Origin: Deltaproteobacteria bacterium
GTDB lineage: Bacteria > Myxococcota_A > UBA796 > SXON01
DNA: 64,000 nucleotides
Direction of reading: 5' to 3'
NCBI GenBank assembly: GCA_947445035.1
Contig: CANFCK010000020.1
Location: 1-64,000, forward strand
The notes beneath the pieces were generated by a model, which worked only from the letters and a program-made list of their open reading frames with translations, had not been told where the DNA came from and ran no database searches. Below are positions 22,839 to 31,718 of this stretch, piece by piece. Both the position numbers and the translations under genes were made by a program. Numbering within the stretch: position 1 is the first letter of the stretch; each line of letters starts with the position of its first letter.

Positions 22839-25034
22839 ATGCGCGTTGAGGTCATCGGCGGCGGACCGGGTGGGCTGTGGCTCGGGATTCTCCTGAAGAA
22901 GCGTGCGCCTTCCACGACCGTGATCATCCACGAACGGAATCGCCGCGGCGACACCTTCGGATGGGGAGTCGTCTTTTCGGACCAGACGCTCGACGAACTG
23001 GCCGGCGGCGACGAGGTGGCGCTCGACCGGATTCGAGAGGCCTTCGCGTCGTGGCGCGACATGGAGACGCACATGCGCGGAGAGCGGCGGATCAGCAGCG
23101 GCCACGGCTTCTGCGGGCTGCGGCGTACGCGACTCCTGGATATCCTTGAGGACCGCGCGCTGGAGCTGGGCGCGATCGTGAACCACGACGACCAGGTCGT
23201 CGACTTCGAGGCCCTGGCCGCGACGGCCGACGTCGTCGTCGCGGCGGACGGCCTCAACTCGGGGGTGCGGACGGCGTGGGCCGAGCACTTCCGCCCGACG
23301 CTCGACCACCGAAAGTGCAGGTTCGCGTGGTTCGGCACCACCAAGGTCTACGAACGCTTCACCTTCTTGTTCGCCGAGACCGACGCCGGCCTGTTCCAGG
23401 TGCACGCCTACCCCTTCGACACCACGATGAGCACCTTCATCATCGAGTGTCGCGACGAGGTGTACCAGCGGGCGGGGCTCGATGCCCTCTCTGAGGCCGA
23501 TACCATCGTGTTCTTCGAGACCCTCTTCGCCCCGTGGCTCGACGGGCACACGCTCCAGACCAACAAGAGCCTGTGGCGGGTTTTCCCTACCGTGCGCAAC
23601 GGGGCGTGGTCCCATCAGAACGTTTGCCTCCTGGGCGACGCCCTCCACACCGCCCACTTCTCCATCGGCTCGGGCACCAAGCTGGCGATGGAGTCGGCGG
23701 CGTCGCTGGCCGATGCGCTCTTGGCCACCGGCGACGCGGAGATCCCCGAACGGCTACAGATGTGGGAGACGATGCGGCGGCCCCAGGTGGAGCGGCTCCA
23801 AGCGGCCGCCCAGGTGAGCCTGGAGTGGTTCGAGAACAGCGCGCGGTACCTGCGGCTCGACGCCGACACCTTCCAGTTTTCGCTGATGACCCGCAGCAAA
23901 CGCATCACCTGGGACGAGCTGGTCAAGCGCGATCCGGAGGGCATGGCGGCGCTGCAGTCGAGGTGGGGCGGTCGCCCCTCGTTGCAGCCGTTGACGATTG
24001 GCGGGGTGACCTTCCCCAACCGCATCGTCGTCTCGCCGATGTGTCAGTACAGCGCCGACGAGGGCGTGCCGACCGACTGGCATCTGGTACATCTGGGCAG
24101 TCGCGCGCTAGGTGGCGCCGGACTGGTCATGGCCGAGGCCACCGCCGTTTCGCCGGAGGGGCGGATCACGCCGGGATGCACGGGAATCTGGAGCGATGCG
24201 CAGGCCGGGGCCTGGTCGCGGATCGTCCACTTCGCCCACACCCACAGCCCGGCCAAGATCGGCCTCCAGATCGGGCACGCCGGGCGTAAGGCCGCCTGTG
24301 CCGCGCCCTGGGATGGCGGCAAGCCACTTCTATCCGACAGCGCCTGGCCGATCGTGGGTCCGAGCCCCCTCCCGTGGGATGACGGCTCCCAAGTCCCGCA
24401 CGCGCTCGAGCCGGCAGATCTCGATGCCCTCGAAGCCGCCTTCTGTGCAGCCGCGCGTCGGGCCGCGATGGCCGGGTTCGACGTGCTCGAGCTGCACATG
24501 GCCCACGGCTACCTGCTCGACTCCTGGCTTTCCCCGCTGTGCAACCACCGGACCGACGAGCACGGCGGCTCGCTCGAAAACCGGCTTCGGTTTCCGCTGC
24601 GACTTGTGGGCTCGGTACGAGCGGTCTGGCCGTCCGAAAAACCACTTTTTGTGCGGCTCAACGGCAGCGCCTGGGCGCCGGGCGACCACACCGACGCCGA
24701 GCACATCGCCATCGCCAAAGCGATGCACGCCGCGGGCGCAGACGTGCTCGACTTGTCCAGCGGCGGCACCGTCCCCGACGCCAAGATCACCGCCGGTCGC
24801 ATGTACCAGGTGCCGTTCTCCGAGCGCGCGCGGCTTGAGGCCGGCGTGCCGACGATGACGGTGGGCGCGATCACCACCCTCGATCAGGCCGATACCATCA
24901 TCGCCGCAGGGCGGGCCGACCTGGTGGCCCTGGCGCGCGAGCACCTTCGCGATCCCTACTTCACCCGTCGTCAGGGCAGCGCGGCGGGCGCGGCGGTTCC
25001 CTGGCCGCGGCAGTACGCCTTCGGGCGGCGGTGA
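22839..25034 (+). CDS. Fused FAD monooxygenase / OYE-type oxidoreductase (salicylyl-CoA 5-hydroxylase-like)
   Basis: A 731-residue two-enzyme fusion. Residues 1-390 are an FAD-dependent hydroxylase: GGGPGGLWLGILLKK binds the ADP moiety, VVAADGLNSGVRTAW is the DG motif, and LLGDALHTAHFSIGSGTKLA the GD motif. Residues about 395-731 are an Old Yellow Enzyme-like FMN domain of the YqjM type (RIVVSPMCQYSADEG, QIGHAGRKA, LELHMAHGYLLDSWLSP, RTDEHGGSLENR). This exact architecture is annotated as bifunctional salicylyl-CoA 5-hydroxylase/oxidoreductase, acting in CoA-dependent aromatic breakdown (for example of 2-aminobenzoyl- or salicylyl-CoA). No other pathway gene is present nearby. Its stop overlaps the ung start (GTGA). 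Confidence 0.88.
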   Translation: MRVEVIGGGPGGLWLGILLKKRAPSTTVIIHERNRRGDTFGWGVVFSDQTLDELAGGDEVALDRIREAFASWRDMETHMRGERRISSGHGFCGLRRTRLLDILEDRALELGAIVNHDDQVVDFEALAATADVVVAADGLNSGVRTAWAEHFRPTLDHRKCRFAWFGTTKVYERFTFLFAETDAGLFQVHAYPFDTTMSTFIIECRDEVYQRAGLDALSEADTIVFFETLFAPWLDGHTLQTNKSLWRVFPTVRNGAWSHQNVCLLGDALHTAHFSIGSGTKLAMESAASLADALLATGDAEIPERLQMWETMRRPQVERLQAAAQVSLEWFENSARYLRLDADTFQFSLMTRSKRITWDELVKRDPEGMAALQSRWGGRPSLQPLTIGGVTFPNRIVVSPMCQYSADEGVPTDWHLVHLGSRALGGAGLVMAEATAVSPEGRITPGCTGIWSDAQAGAWSRIVHFAHTHSPAKIGLQIGHAGRKAACAAPWDGGKPLLSDSAWPIVGPSPLPWDDGSQVPHALEPADLDALEAAFCAAARRAAMAGFDVLELHMAHGYLLDSWLSPLCNHRTDEHGGSLENRLRFPLRLVGSVRAVWPSEKPLFVRLNGSAWAPGDHTDAEHIAIAKAMHAAGADVLDLSSGGTVPDAKITAGRMYQVPFSERARLEAGVPTMTVGAITTLDQADTIIAAGRADLVALAREHLRDPYFTRRQGSAAGAAVPWPRQYAFGRR

Positions 25035-25717
25035 TAGCGGAAGGGCGCGTGCGTTTGCCGGAGTCGTGGCTGGCGGTGCTCGGCGACGAGTTCGAGGCGC
25101 CGTACATGGTCGAGCTGCGGGCGTTCCTCGCCGCGGAGAAACGCGAGGCCGTCATCTTTCCTCCGGGAAACGAGATCTTCTCCGCCTTCGACCACAGTCC
25201 TTTCGACAAGGTGCGGGTCGTGATCCTGGGACAGGACCCCTACCATGGGGCGGGGCAGGCGCATGGGCTGTGCTTCTCGGTCCGGCGCGGGGTGCGGACG
25301 CCCCCTTCGCTGCAGAACATCTACAAAGAACTACAGGCTGACCTGGGGATTCCTCCCGCCGGCCACGGTGAACTTACCGCTTGGGCCGACCGCGGGGTCC
25401 TGTTGCTCAACACGGTGCTGACCGTGCGTTCTGGCGCACCCGCTTCGCACAGCGGGCAAGGCTGGGAGCGCTTCACCGACCGGGTGGTCGAGGTGCTTGC
25501 GACGCGTCGGGAGGGGCTGGCATTCGTCCTCTGGGGCGCGCACGCGGCCAAAAAAGCCGCCGCCGTGGATCTGTCGGCACACCTCGTCGTGCGCTCGCCC
25601 CACCCCTCCCCCTTCGCCGCCGCCTCGGGTTTCTTTGGGAGTCGGCCTTTTTCAAGGATCAACGCCTGGCTTGAGGCACGGGGGGAGCCGCCGATCGACT
25701 GGCGGCTTCCGGACTGA
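25031..25717 (+). CDS. ung: Uracil-DNA glycosylase, family 1
   Basis: A 228-residue family 1 uracil-DNA glycosylase, which removes uracil from DNA to start base-excision repair. The water-activating motif GQDPYHGAGQAHGL has Asp69 and sits at residues 67-80. PPSLQNIYKEL, WADRGVLLLNTVLTV and FVLWGAHA are conserved strands. The second active-site motif reads HPSPFAAASGFFGSRPFSRINAWL, with Phe-Ala in place of the usual Leu-Ser. It starts at a GTG that overlaps the stop of the flavoenzyme gene by 4 bp. That coupling probably reflects compact packing; the two functions are unrelated. Confidence 0.96.
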   Translation: MIAEGRVRLPESWLAVLGDEFEAPYMVELRAFLAAEKREAVIFPPGNEIFSAFDHSPFDKVRVVILGQDPYHGAGQAHGLCFSVRRGVRTPPSLQNIYKELQADLGIPPAGHGELTAWADRGVLLLNTVLTVRSGAPASHSGQGWERFTDRVVEVLATRREGLAFVLWGAHAAKKAAAVDLSAHLVVRSPHPSPFAAASGFFGSRPFSRINAWLEARGEPPIDWRLPD

Positions 25718-25726
25718 GCGCGAGGT

Positions 25727-26272
25727 TCACTCGGTGAGTTCCAGCGCCACAACCTCCCCCTCGACACACAAAAATCGCTGTAATCCAGGCGACGCGCGGA
25801 TCGTAGCGCCGCCGGTGAAGCGCGAGAAGGCCGGAAGCAGTCCGAGGCCGGGCACCACGACGAAGGCGGGGAACCGGAGCCGGTCCGCCCGCCCGGAGAG
25901 CGTCGCCGTCGGGTGCACATGGCCCGCCCAAACGAAGGCGCTTGGCACCGCGGTCGGCGCGTGAGAAAATGCGAAGGGGCCCTCGTGCACGAGCGCCGGA
26001 AGCATGGTCACGCCCCAGGCCGCCGGGAGCGTCGCCTGATGGCGGTCGTGGTTGCCTGGCACCAACTCCAACGCCGCGGGGAGCGACGCTCGCCACTCGG
26101 CTACCCGCGCCTCGGTCGCCGCTTTGACGGCGCCCTGGACGAGGTCTCCGAGCACCCGAACGGTCCGCGCTCCGGTCGCGGCGACGAGCCGGTCGAGGCG
26201 GGCGAGGTCGTCGTCAAGCTCGCCCGGCGGGAGAGGGAGGCCTTCGGCGCGGAACTCGACTGATGCCCCCAT
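25727..26272 (-). pseudogene. pdeM: PdeM-like metallophosphoesterase, N-terminally truncated
   Basis: A 181-codon frame that matches the ligase-associated DNA damage response endonuclease PdeM from just after its first strand. MGASVEFRAEGLPLPPGELD aligns with the family's LGK..FR..G..vP.G. The first metal-ligand motif (ADxHLGK), which should lie just upstream, is absent. Going upstream in frame there is a TGA at 26291-26293 six codons before the ATG, and no frame nearby restores the motif. The second motif is LGDLVQG where GDLxH is usual. VPGNHDR and AGHVHPT are intact. Loss of Asp-x-His and of the motif-2 His argues against phosphoesterase activity. It lies downstream of a deleted ligase-associated helicase gene, so both look like remains of one repair cluster. 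Confidence 0.65.
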
Positions 26273-26466
26273 TTCCCAACGCGGCGAGGGTCATGCCCCT
26301 CGCTCCGCAACATCAGCCGCGCGGAGCGGAAATCCACCAGGCAGGCGACCAGGACAACGCCCAGAATTCGACGCTCGATGGCGCCGCCACCGGCGAAAAT
26401 ACATCGGAGCACTCGTGGGTGTTGCGTTTTCGCGGGCATGACTCCCTCGGCCCCAGTTTGTGAGCC

Positions 26467-27625
26467 CTACCTCCGCCCCCGCCGCATCCGCGCCACCCGC
26501 TGCGCCACCGACTCCGTCGTGGCGACATTGCGCGTCAACCGAGATTCGCGCAGTGGAATCCCGAGGGGCGTGGGATGCGAGGGGCGGGTGAGCACGACCC
26601 GGGCGCCACGCAGGCGCGCCAGGGCCTCGGCCAAGCGCGACTGGTCGAAGTGTTGTTCGATGACCTCACGGCGCGCTTGTGACAATAGCGGATTCTCCGG
26701 GTCATAGCGGGTGAACACGTCGTAGAGCAGCGAGGAGGAGGCCTGGACCTGGCGTGCCGACTTCTGCTCCCACGGGTTGCCGGGATTGATGAAGCCGGCC
26801 ACGCGCGCGATGTCGCGAAACCGACGCCGCATCAGCTCAGAGATGTGCACGCTGGCCACGATGTCGTCGACGAGGTTGTCGGCTGTGAACAAGGCGGAAA
26901 CGAGTAGATCGGGCCATGGAAGCGCTTCGGGATGCAGCAACTCCAAGCCATGATCGTCGGCGGCGATGGTGAACGTCGCCGGGTGCAGGCGCCCCACGCG
27001 CAAAGCGATGAGCGCACCCAGCCCTTCGTGGACTTTACGTCCTTCGAAGGGGAATAGATAAAGGTGGTGACCCTCCGCGGTCTCGACCACCTCGGCGAGC
27101 AGGGTGTCCGCGCGGGGCACGGCCGACAGCCGCGCCTGCTCGTCGAGGATGGGCGCGGCAGCCACCAGCTCCGGACAGTCGCGACGACCCGCAGCGGCCT
27201 CGTCGAGCGTCCGGCGGAGCGCGTGACCCAGCGTTCCGGTGATCGGCAGCTTGTTCCCCGGCCAATGGACCGTCCGCGTGGTCTTTTTCGTGGCCCGTTT
27301 GGCGTAGACCACCATCGAACGGATGCCGACCAGCTCCAGGCGTTCTCCGCCGAAGATGAACGCCTCACCCGGGGCCAGCGCTGCGATGAAACCTTCGTCG
27401 ATGCTGCCGATCCGGCCACGGCCAGCCACTTGCACCGCAAGCGCGCTGTCGGAGACGATGGTTCCGATGGCGGCGCGCACAGCGCCGCGAGCGTGGCCGC
27501 GTACGTCTTGCCCGAGCCGGTCGGCACCGAGAGGAGCCCGCTACGACCAGCATCGTAGAGCCGCCACGCCTCCAACTGGAAGGGGTGCGGGCGCTGGCCC
27601 TGGGAGCTGAGCCACTGGGATGGAG
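26467..27625 (-). pseudogene. Ligase-associated DEXH-box helicase, internally deleted
   Basis: Two pieces of one Lhr-like helicase gene (normally about 800 codons) are joined in different frames. The first piece, about 27625-27490, encodes the start of the motor: PSQWLSSQGQRPHPFQLEAW then SGLLSVPTGSGKTYAATLAAL, the Walker A motif. Near 27480-27490 the frame changes. The second piece, readable from a GTG at 27480 to the stop at 26467 (337 codons), is the family's C-terminal region: IGTIVSDSALAVQ, LGALIALRVGRLHPATF, RRFRDIARVAGFINPG, QVQASSSLLYDVFTRYDP and ESVAQRVARMRRG. DEXH motif II to motif VI, about 350-400 codons, are missing. No start codon precedes the first piece, whose upstream DNA is tRNA-Gln. 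The gene is therefore broken, unless the assembly is wrong here. Confidence 0.75.
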
Positions 27626-27700
27626 TGGTTGGGGCGGTAGGGATCGAACCTACGGATGCGAGCGTCAAAGGCTCGTGTCTTACCACTTGACGACGCCCCA
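27626..27700 (-). tRNA. tRNA-Gln (anticodon TTG)
   Basis: The minus strand folds into a complete 75-nt cloverleaf with encoded CCA. The acceptor TGGGGCG pairs with CGCCCCA, including the U1-A72 pair typical of tRNA-Gln. The D arm is GTC...GAC, the anticodon stem CGAGC/GCTCG with loop CTTTGAC (anticodon TTG), and the T arm GTAGG-TTCGATC-CCTAC. The 3' end at 27626 abuts the broken helicase gene. Confidence 0.95.
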
Positions 27701-27772
27701 GCGCGACCCCCATAATCGCCAGATGGCCCGCCGTCACCCACGGGTTAGCCCCCCTCCCTTCCCGGAATCCCG

Positions 27773-28075
27773 ATGTCCCGCCTTCGTCCCCTCACCTTCT
27801 GCGTCGCCGCCGCGGCCCTCGCCGCCGCCGGAACCGCGTTCGCCCTGTCCCCCGGCGAGATCATGAAGCTGCGCAAGACGCCCGCGTCCAGCGTCGCCAT
27901 CGCGCTGCCCATGGCTGAGCACCCGCCCGGCTACTGCGAGCCGGTTCGCGCCGGGTGGATGTACCTCGACGTCAACATGCGAGAAGCCGGAGTGCTGGCG
28001 TGCGTCTGTGTGCAGGACAAGGACCTGACCTGGCAGTGGGCCAGCTTCGGCAGCCTCGCCCGTGAATGTGACTGA
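27773..28075 (+). CDS. Small secreted protein (100 aa)
   Basis: A 100-residue protein with a clear Sec signal peptide (MSRLRPLTFCVAAAALAAAG, cleavage after AFA near residue 25). The mature domain is about 75 residues with four cysteines (GYCEP, LACVCV, ARECD) that could form two disulfides. It ends in a Trp-rich strand (LTWQWASFGS). No family recognised. It stands alone on the plus strand between tRNA-Gln and the convergent VWA gene. Confidence 0.65.
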   Translation: MSRLRPLTFCVAAAALAAAGTAFALSPGEIMKLRKTPASSVAIALPMAEHPPGYCEPVRAGWMYLDVNMREAGVLACVCVQDKDLTWQWASFGSLARECD

Positions 28076-28098
28076 CGACGGCCGCCGCGAACGGAATG

Positions 28099-29244
28099 TC
28101 AGCTTGCCGTTCGCAGCCGCTGCATCCCTCGCCGCAACCCATCGACAGTGAGCGGAAACATCGGCACCGTCGCCCCGATCGCCCGCACCGTCGGGTGGTC
28201 CCAGTAGCGCTCAGGGTCGGGGTTGAGCCAGATGCTCGCCGGGCAGCGTTGCGAAAATCGTTGCAACCACTGCAGGCCCGTCGGCCCGGGCTCACCCCAG
28301 CCAGCGCCTTGGAAAAGTTCCCACGGCGCCATCGACGCATCGCCAACCCAGACCACACGGTGTTGGGCGGTGAGCCCGTCGAGGACCTGGGCGGTGGGCT
28401 TGCGCTGAAAGGTTCGATAGTCGCTGTACAACCACTGGTACGGCGCGTTGTGAAAGTGCCAGGCCTCAAAGGTCTTGAAGGTCTTCAGCGCCTTGGCCGC
28501 GGTGAAAAGCCGGCTGACCAGCGCGGCGTTGGGCTCCATACTGCCGCCGGTGTCCATCAAGAGGACCAGCCGCACTCGGTTGATGCGTTCACGCTTGATG
28601 TCGAGTTCGATCTCTCCAGCGTTTTTCGCGGTTTTTTCGATGGTACCGTCGATGTCGAGCTGCTCGGCCCCCTCGCGCCCGAAGCGCCGCAACATCGAAA
28701 GTGCCACCTTGAAATCGCGCACGTCCAACTGTACGTCGGTGCGGTAGCCGGCCCACCGACGCTCCCCGGCAACAGCGACCGCGGTGCGGCCCCCGCCCTC
28801 GCCGCCGATGCGAATTCCCTGGTCGGCCCGACCGGAATTCCCGAAGGGCGAGGTGCCGCCTGTTCCGACCCAATGATTGCCCCCGTCATGACGTTCTTTC
28901 TGCTCCGCCAAGCGCTTTTCCAGCTCCTTGCGCATGGCCTTGAGCGACGCGAAGTCGTGGTGACCCATCCGGCCCTCTTCCAGTTGCCGGGCCTCGGCCA
29001 GCCACGCGGTCAGCTCGTCTTTGAGCGAGGCGGGGAGCTCCACGCCGTCGAACGCGGCCTTGAATGCCACGTCGAAGGCGTCATAATGGGCCTCGGTGTG
29101 CACCAGCACGGTGCGGGCGAGGTAGTAGAGCTGGTGGAGCGAGACGGCCAGCCCAAGCTCCAATCCCCGCAAGAACGCAAGCCACTCGCCCGAGCCCACC
29201 TTCAGGCCCTGATTCCGCAGGTTGAAGAGCAGGTTCAGCAGCAC
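28099..29244 (-). CDS. VWA-domain protein (CoxE-like)
   Basis: A 381-residue soluble protein of the CoxE/YehP-like VWA group that partners MoxR AAA+ ATPases. An N-terminal helical region (LLNLLFNLRNQGLKVGSGEWLAF...LARTVLVHTEAHYDAFDVAF) and a Gly-rich, disordered linker (about 150-185) lead to a von Willebrand A domain (about 225-381). Its MIDAS motif is LLMDTGGSM. MoxR/VWA pairs act as chaperone machines that help load metal cofactors or assemble complexes. It starts with GTG at 29244, which overlaps the stop of the MoxR gene by one base (TAGTG), so translation is coupled. Confidence 0.85.
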   Translation of the reverse strand: MLLNLLFNLRNQGLKVGSGEWLAFLRGLELGLAVSLHQLYYLARTVLVHTEAHYDAFDVAFKAAFDGVELPASLKDELTAWLAEARQLEEGRMGHHDFASLKAMRKELEKRLAEQKERHDGGNHWVGTGGTSPFGNSGRADQGIRIGGEGGGRTAVAVAGERRWAGYRTDVQLDVRDFKVALSMLRRFGREGAEQLDIDGTIEKTAKNAGEIELDIKRERINRVRLVLLMDTGGSMEPNAALVSRLFTAAKALKTFKTFEAWHFHNAPYQWLYSDYRTFQRKPTAQVLDGLTAQHRVVWVGDASMAPWELFQGAGWGEPGPTGLQWLQRFSQRCPASIWLNPDPERYWDHPTVRAIGATVPMFPLTVDGLRRGMQRLRTAS

Positions 29245-30050
29245 TAGCGGCGAATCTTGGCCACGTCGAGATCCGCCTCCTGTTTCAGGAGCACGCCCGG
29301 GAAAGGAAACTTCGCCATCACCTCCTCGGGGGGGATGCCGGCGCGCACCAGGACATTGAGCCAATCCAAAAGCTCGCTGGTGCTCGGGCGCTTGCGGAGG
29401 CCGTCGAGGCGACGCAGTCCGTAGAAGCGGGAGAACGCGGCTTCGAGCAGCTTTTCCGGGAGGCCAGGCAGATGCACCTCCACGATCTTCTTCATCCGTT
29501 CCCGGTCCGGAAAGGCGATGTAATGGAAGACACAACGACGCAGGAAGGCGTCGGGCAACTCTTTCTCGGCGTTGCTGGTGATGATCACCACCGGACGATG
29601 CACGGCGCGCACCGTCTCGTCCAGCTCGGGGATGTGGAAGGCCATCTCGTCCAGCTCGCGGAGCAGGTCGTTGGGAAACTCCAGGTCGGCCTTGTCGATC
29701 TCGTCGATGAGCACCACGGTGCGCTCGGCGGCGACGAAGGCTTTGCCGAGGACGCCGAAACGAATGTAACGGCGGATGTCCCGCACATCGCCCTCGCCGA
29801 AGCGGGCGTCGTTGAGCCGCTGGACAACGTCGTAGGTGTAGAGCCCCTCGACGGCCTTGGTGGTGCTCTTGATCGACCAGGTGGAAACCGACATTCCCAA
29901 CGACTCGGCCACGGCGGCGGCCAGGACCGTCTTTCCGGTTCCCGGTTCCCCTTTGACGAGGAGCGGCCGCCCCAAGACGACCGCGGCGTTGACGTCGGCA
30001 AGCAGGCCGTCATCGGCAATATAGCGGGCGGAGCCCTCGAAGCTGGACAT
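29244..30050 (-). CDS. MoxR-family AAA+ ATPase
   Basis: A 268-residue AAA+ ATPase of the MoxR/CbbQ type, begun at the ATG at 30050 (MSSFEGSARYIADDG). The Walker A motif is GEPGTGKT, Walker B VVLIDEIDKAD, and sensor 1 VVIITSNAEKELPDAFLRRC. The C-terminal lid ends in PFPGVLLKQEADLDVAKIRR. Such ATPases pair with VWA proteins, here the overlapping downstream gene, to remodel or activate a client complex that is not identified in this window. It diverges from the NYN-domain gene with 93 bp between starts. Confidence 0.9.
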   Translation of the reverse strand: MSSFEGSARYIADDGLLADVNAAVVLGRPLLVKGEPGTGKTVLAAAVAESLGMSVSTWSIKSTTKAVEGLYTYDVVQRLNDARFGEGDVRDIRRYIRFGVLGKAFVAAERTVVLIDEIDKADLEFPNDLLRELDEMAFHIPELDETVRAVHRPVVIITSNAEKELPDAFLRRCVFHYIAFPDRERMKKIVEVHLPGLPEKLLEAAFSRFYGLRRLDGLRKRPSTSELLDWLNVLVRAGIPPEEVMAKFPFPGVLLKQEADLDVAKIRR

Positions 30051-30143
30051 GGCGGCGCGGCTATCACGCAACAGGCCGATGCCAGCGGGTTATGCGCGCC
30101 CGCCCCGCCTCCCTTCCGCCCTTCCCCTGCCCGGACACTCCTC

Positions 30144-31718
30144 TTGGACCACAACCTCTGCGTCCTCATCGACTTTGACAACATCGCCAAAGGCAGCCGC
30201 CTCGAAGGGCTCGGTGAGTTCGACATTCGCCTGGTCATGCGCCGGCTCAAGGACATTGGCCGCGTGCTCGTGGCCCGCGCCTACTGCGACTGGGACCGCT
30301 GGCCCCGCCACCGTCAGATGCTGGCTGAACAGGGCGTCACCATGATCGAGCTCCCGGCCACGGGCCACGGCGACAAGAACCGAGGCGACATCGCCCTGGT
30401 CGTCGACGCGATGGAGATCGCATTTTCTCGCGACTTCCTCGACACCTTCGTCATCCTCAGCGGCGACAGTGACTTCACCCCGCTGGTCCTGCGCCTCAAG
30501 GAGCTCAACCGTTCGGTCATCGGCATCGGTACGCGCGGAAGCACGTCGCGCCTGATCGCGAATGTGTGCGATGAATTCTTCTTCTACGACACCCTGGTTC
30601 GTCAACAGCGGATGGGGGCGGTCGAAGAGCACGACGAGGAGGAGCGCAGCTCGTCCGGCCCGTCGAAGCTCAAGCTTGACGTGGCGTTCAACCTGCTCAC
30701 GGAGTCGCTTGAGAACCACGCGCGCGACGAAGCCGGTCCGGTACACGCGAGCATCGTGAAGACCTCGATGAAGCGGAAGCTCTCCACCTTCAACGAAAAC
30801 GACCTCGGGGTCCGCACGTTCGCTCGTTTCTTGGAGCGGGCCCAAGCCGAGGGGCTGGTCACCTTGTCTCGCGATGGGCGCGCCGGTGGCTACCGTGTAG
30901 AGCTCGCGATGGCCGCCGGCGAAGATCGTGCCGCGCCCGCTCCCGCTGCAGTCCAGGCGCCGCCTCGCCAGGAGGAAGATCCGGGCCCCGCACCCGAGGT
31001 GGTGATGATCGCCCGGGAAGAACCCACGGGCGAGGCAGCAGCGGCGCTTTTGCTGCTGCGCCAAGGGGGCCTCGACATCGGCACCTCGGCCGAACGGCGT
31101 CGGGTGCTGGTGGCCTTCATCAGCGCGTGCAACGAGCGGGTGGCGCGCGGTCGCCGGCTCGCGGTCCAGTACCTCCAGGGCGACCTCGTGCAGGGCGGCT
31201 TCGAACCGGAGCTGGTGCGAGGCGTGCTCGGCTCCCTCGGACGCCTCGGCGCGCTTTTGCATGCCGATGGCGACCCGGTCCGCGGGCCCACCTCGCCGAT
31301 GCAACCGCCCCCCCCCCTGGGCGAACTCAACGCGCTCCTCGAAGAACGGGCGCTGGAGATTCTCGGCGAACGTCGCGTCAAGCTCGACGCCGAGGCGCGG
31401 TTTGTGCTCTTCGGTGACCCCGAGGAAGATCGGCCGGCTGAGTCCGACGAGGCAGCGTCGCCGGAGCCCTCCGAAGAATCGACCGAGGATCCCACCACCG
31501 AGGGCGGCGCCGCGGTCGAGGTTGCCGCTGAACCGCTGGCGGAAGCGGCCCCCGCGGCCCCCAAGCGCGCCCCCCGTCGCCGTCCCGCCCCGCGCCCTGC
31601 CGGCGCTGACGCGGCGGCGACGGACGAGCCGGCGGCCGATCTCCCGCCCGCCGTCGATGCCCAGGATGGGGACCTGCCCCGTCGCCGCGGTCGGCGCGGC
31701 GGTGGCCGCAGCCGGTAG
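30144..31718 (+). CDS. NYN-domain RNase-like protein with OST-HTH-like domain
   Basis: About 524 residues, with similarity starting at the TTG at 30144 (LDHNLCVLIDFDNIAKGSR). Residues 1-150 are an NYN/LabA-type PIN-like nuclease with conserved acidic residues in LIDFDN, GDIALVVDAME and ILSGDSDFTPLVL. Residues about 175-255 match the OST-HTH/LOTUS pattern (SIVKTSMKRKLSTFNENDLG, then FARFLERAQAEGLV). A second helical region follows around 300-400, then an acidic stretch and a basic Arg-rich C-terminus (RRRGRRGGGRSR) suited to RNA binding. Proteins of this build are thought to process or bind RNA. The frame is open well upstream of 30144, but that part is antisense to the MoxR gene. Its stop overlaps the next gene by one base. 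Confidence 0.8.
   Translation: MDHNLCVLIDFDNIAKGSRLEGLGEFDIRLVMRRLKDIGRVLVARAYCDWDRWPRHRQMLAEQGVTMIELPATGHGDKNRGDIALVVDAMEIAFSRDFLDTFVILSGDSDFTPLVLRLKELNRSVIGIGTRGSTSRLIANVCDEFFFYDTLVRQQRMGAVEEHDEEERSSSGPSKLKLDVAFNLLTESLENHARDEAGPVHASIVKTSMKRKLSTFNENDLGVRTFARFLERAQAEGLVTLSRDGRAGGYRVELAMAAGEDRAAPAPAAVQAPPRQEEDPGPAPEVVMIAREEPTGEAAAALLLLRQGGLDIGTSAERRRVLVAFISACNERVARGRRLAVQYLQGDLVQGGFEPELVRGVLGSLGRLGALLHADGDPVRGPTSPMQPPPPLGELNALLEERALEILGERRVKLDAEARFVLFGDPEEDRPAESDEAASPEPSEESTEDPTTEGGAAVEVAAEPLAEAAPAAPKRAPRRRPAPRPAGADAAATDEPAADLPPAVDAQDGDLPRRRGRRGGGRSR

Noticed and set aside
27629..27714. A start codon at 27714 that would read the helicase through tRNA-Gln
   Set aside because: This would make the tRNA gene part of a coding sequence; the encoded residues there resemble no helicase.
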